Shown piece by piece: positions 62,943 to 64,000 of a stretch of 64,000 bases of DNA. The stretch comes from Shimia sp051201625. GTDB lineage: Bacteria > Pseudomonadota > Alphaproteobacteria > Rhodobacterales > Rhodobacteraceae. The notes beneath the pieces are model-generated. The model saw only the letters and a program-made list of their open reading frames with translations, searched no databases and was not told where the DNA came from. Numbering within the stretch: the first letter of the stretch is position 1; every line of letters starts with the position of its first letter. A program made the translations under genes and the position numbers. The stretch is from positions 868,001 to 932,000 of the forward strand of contig NZ_CP179203.1 in NCBI RefSeq assembly GCF_051201625.1, in the 5' to 3' direction.

Positions 62943-63998
62943 ATGACAACTCTTAATAAAATCTCGACAATTGGCATGGTGTCCGCGTTGGCGGCCATGT
63001 CCGCTACGGCATCATTTGCCGAAACAAAGACACTGCGTTTCACTCACGAAGAGGCAGCTGATGCGTTTAATAGTCCGACACATGCCTGTGCTTCTGTGTT
63101 TGCAAACATTGTCAACGCTGACACTAACGGTAGCATTAACGTCGAAATCTATCCGTCCGACCAACTGGGCAGCAACGAAGAAGCCGTCCAGATGACGCAG
63201 GACAACACCATTCAAGCGGTTCTTGCATCGACTGGTAGTATGGCAACCTATTATCCAAATATCGACGTTCTGAACCTCGTTTTTGCGTATGACCACAATG
63301 CCGCGACCTATGGCGTCTTTGATGGTAAATTCGGCAATGCGCTGGCAAATGACATCGAGGCAAATCTGGAGGGCGTTGAGGTTCTTGGCTTCCCGGATTC
63401 AGGTGGGTTTTTCGCCGTAACAAACTCTAAACGTCCGATCGCGAGTGTTGAGGATTTTGATGGCGTGCGCATTCGCACCATGACGATCCCTTCGCATAAG
63501 ATCATTATCAATTCCTTGAACGGCGAAGCCTATCCACTGGCGTGGGGTGAGGTGTATTCCGGCCTGCAAACTGGCGTGATCGACGGACAGATGAACCCCG
63601 TGCCGATCATCGCCAACGCAAACTTTGCCGAAGTGCAGGCTCACCTGACCCTGACCAACCACTTGTTCTCGCCATACACGATGCTTCTGTCGGGTGCATT
63701 CTGGGACAGCCTGAGTGATTCTGAGAAGCGCATTGTTCGTTATGCATCGGAATCCTGCGTTGTTGCCAGCCGCGGCATCAGCCGGATCATCGAAGCCTCT
63801 GATCGCGGCCTGCCTGCGCTGAGTGAAAAGATGGAAGTTGTGGCACTTACTCAGGAAGCGCGCGACCAGTTCAAGGCGCTGGCTCAGCCGGCTGTCATCG
63901 AGCATCTGGCGAATACTCTGGGTGACGATGGCAAAGCGCTTTTGGAAGTGTTCCAACAAAGCGTTGCCGAGGCAAACGCCGATTCCTATCTCGACTGA
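62943..63998 (+). CDS. TRAP transporter substrate-binding protein (DctP type)
   Basis: The 351-aa product starts MTTLNKISTIGMVSALAAMS after GGGGTAAAATA and has a signal peptide (cleavage near SFA-ETKT). The DctP fold shows KTLRFTHEEAADAFNSPTHACASVFANIV, EIYPSDQLGSNEEAVQMTQDNTIQAV, the conserved Arg region DGVRIRTMTIP and AYPLAWGEVYSGLQTGVIDGQMNP. It is the extracytoplasmic receptor of the TRAP system; the solute is unknown. Complete, ending two bases before the window end. Confidence 0.95.
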   Translation: MTTLNKISTIGMVSALAAMSATASFAETKTLRFTHEEAADAFNSPTHACASVFANIVNADTNGSINVEIYPSDQLGSNEEAVQMTQDNTIQAVLASTGSMATYYPNIDVLNLVFAYDHNAATYGVFDGKFGNALANDIEANLEGVEVLGFPDSGGFFAVTNSKRPIASVEDFDGVRIRTMTIPSHKIIINSLNGEAYPLAWGEVYSGLQTGVIDGQMNPVPIIANANFAEVQAHLTLTNHLFSPYTMLLSGAFWDSLSDSEKRIVRYASESCVVASRGISRIIEASDRGLPALSEKMEVVALTQEARDQFKALAQPAVIEHLANTLGDDGKALLEVFQQSVAEANADSYLD

Positions 63999-64000
63999 TT

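Overview
The window looks like a chromosomal segment of a marine alphaproteobacterium of the Rhodobacterales/Roseobacter type with a moderate, AT-leaning base composition. I infer this from gene content and order, not from a search. The clues are the SPOR lipoprotein - D,D-carboxypeptidase - tmk - holB - TatD - MBL-fold operon, the glnB-glnA pair, a small Cys-rich secreted protein just downstream of purB, the alpha/beta hydrolase-OsmC fusion, a heme-dependent oxidative N-demethylase gene, a DmdA-like GcvT protein, and several TRAP and branched-chain ABC transporters.

Layout. 0-7 kb: a small unknown gene; a divergent DUF4198/HupE-UreJ pair whose start codons overlap; an FeS (6-4) photolyase; a GcvT/DmdA-like protein with an Lrp-type regulator. 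7-11 kb: hexuronate catabolism (uxaC and fructuronate reductase) and a phytanoyl-CoA dioxygenase-like protein. 11-21 kb: htpG, an EamA transporter, a coiled-coil membrane protein, a secreted protein-TspO-CIA30 operon, an acetyltransferase, two small secreted proteins and purB. 21-29 kb: hydrolase/OsmC fusion, N-demethylase plus methyltransferase, a flavodoxin-like protein, glnB-glnA, and nnr with a one-base frameshift. 29-31 kb: tRNA-Leu followed by an integrase scar, a VOC protein, a transposase scar and a Tat-exported NTF2-like protein. 31.5-36 kb: a complete Liv-type ABC transporter. 36-37 kb: a gene-free AT-rich kilobase, then a cupin. 38-44.5 kb: an AEC transporter, the conserved operon named above, and tRNA-Ser.

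44.5-60 kb is an accessory region. It holds a full-length but nonsense-mutated IS6-family element, a DUF3592 gene, a second truncated IS6 copy fused to an IS3-type fragment, an AraC-family regulator with three tandem ~41-bp repeats upstream and inverted copies of the same core before the next (Sel1-repeat) gene, a histone-deacetylase-like protein, small unknown proteins, a TAXI-TRAP transporter, and a chimeric scar joining the front of a UroD-family gene to the tail of a LacI-type regulator. 60-64 kb: a GntR/HutC-type regulator divergent from a three-gene TRAP transporter, with two near-identical palindromic operators between them.

I do not see an obvious new multi-gene system such as a defence, secretion or biosynthetic island. 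The items most worth a second look are the AraC repeat array with matching inverted sites before the Sel1 gene, the overlapping divergent start codons at 1566-1569, hairpins at the substrate-binding-protein/permease boundary in all three transporter operons, the direct-repeat IS6 pair around the DUF3592 gene, and the mutually exclusive hairpin arms near 57.5 kb.
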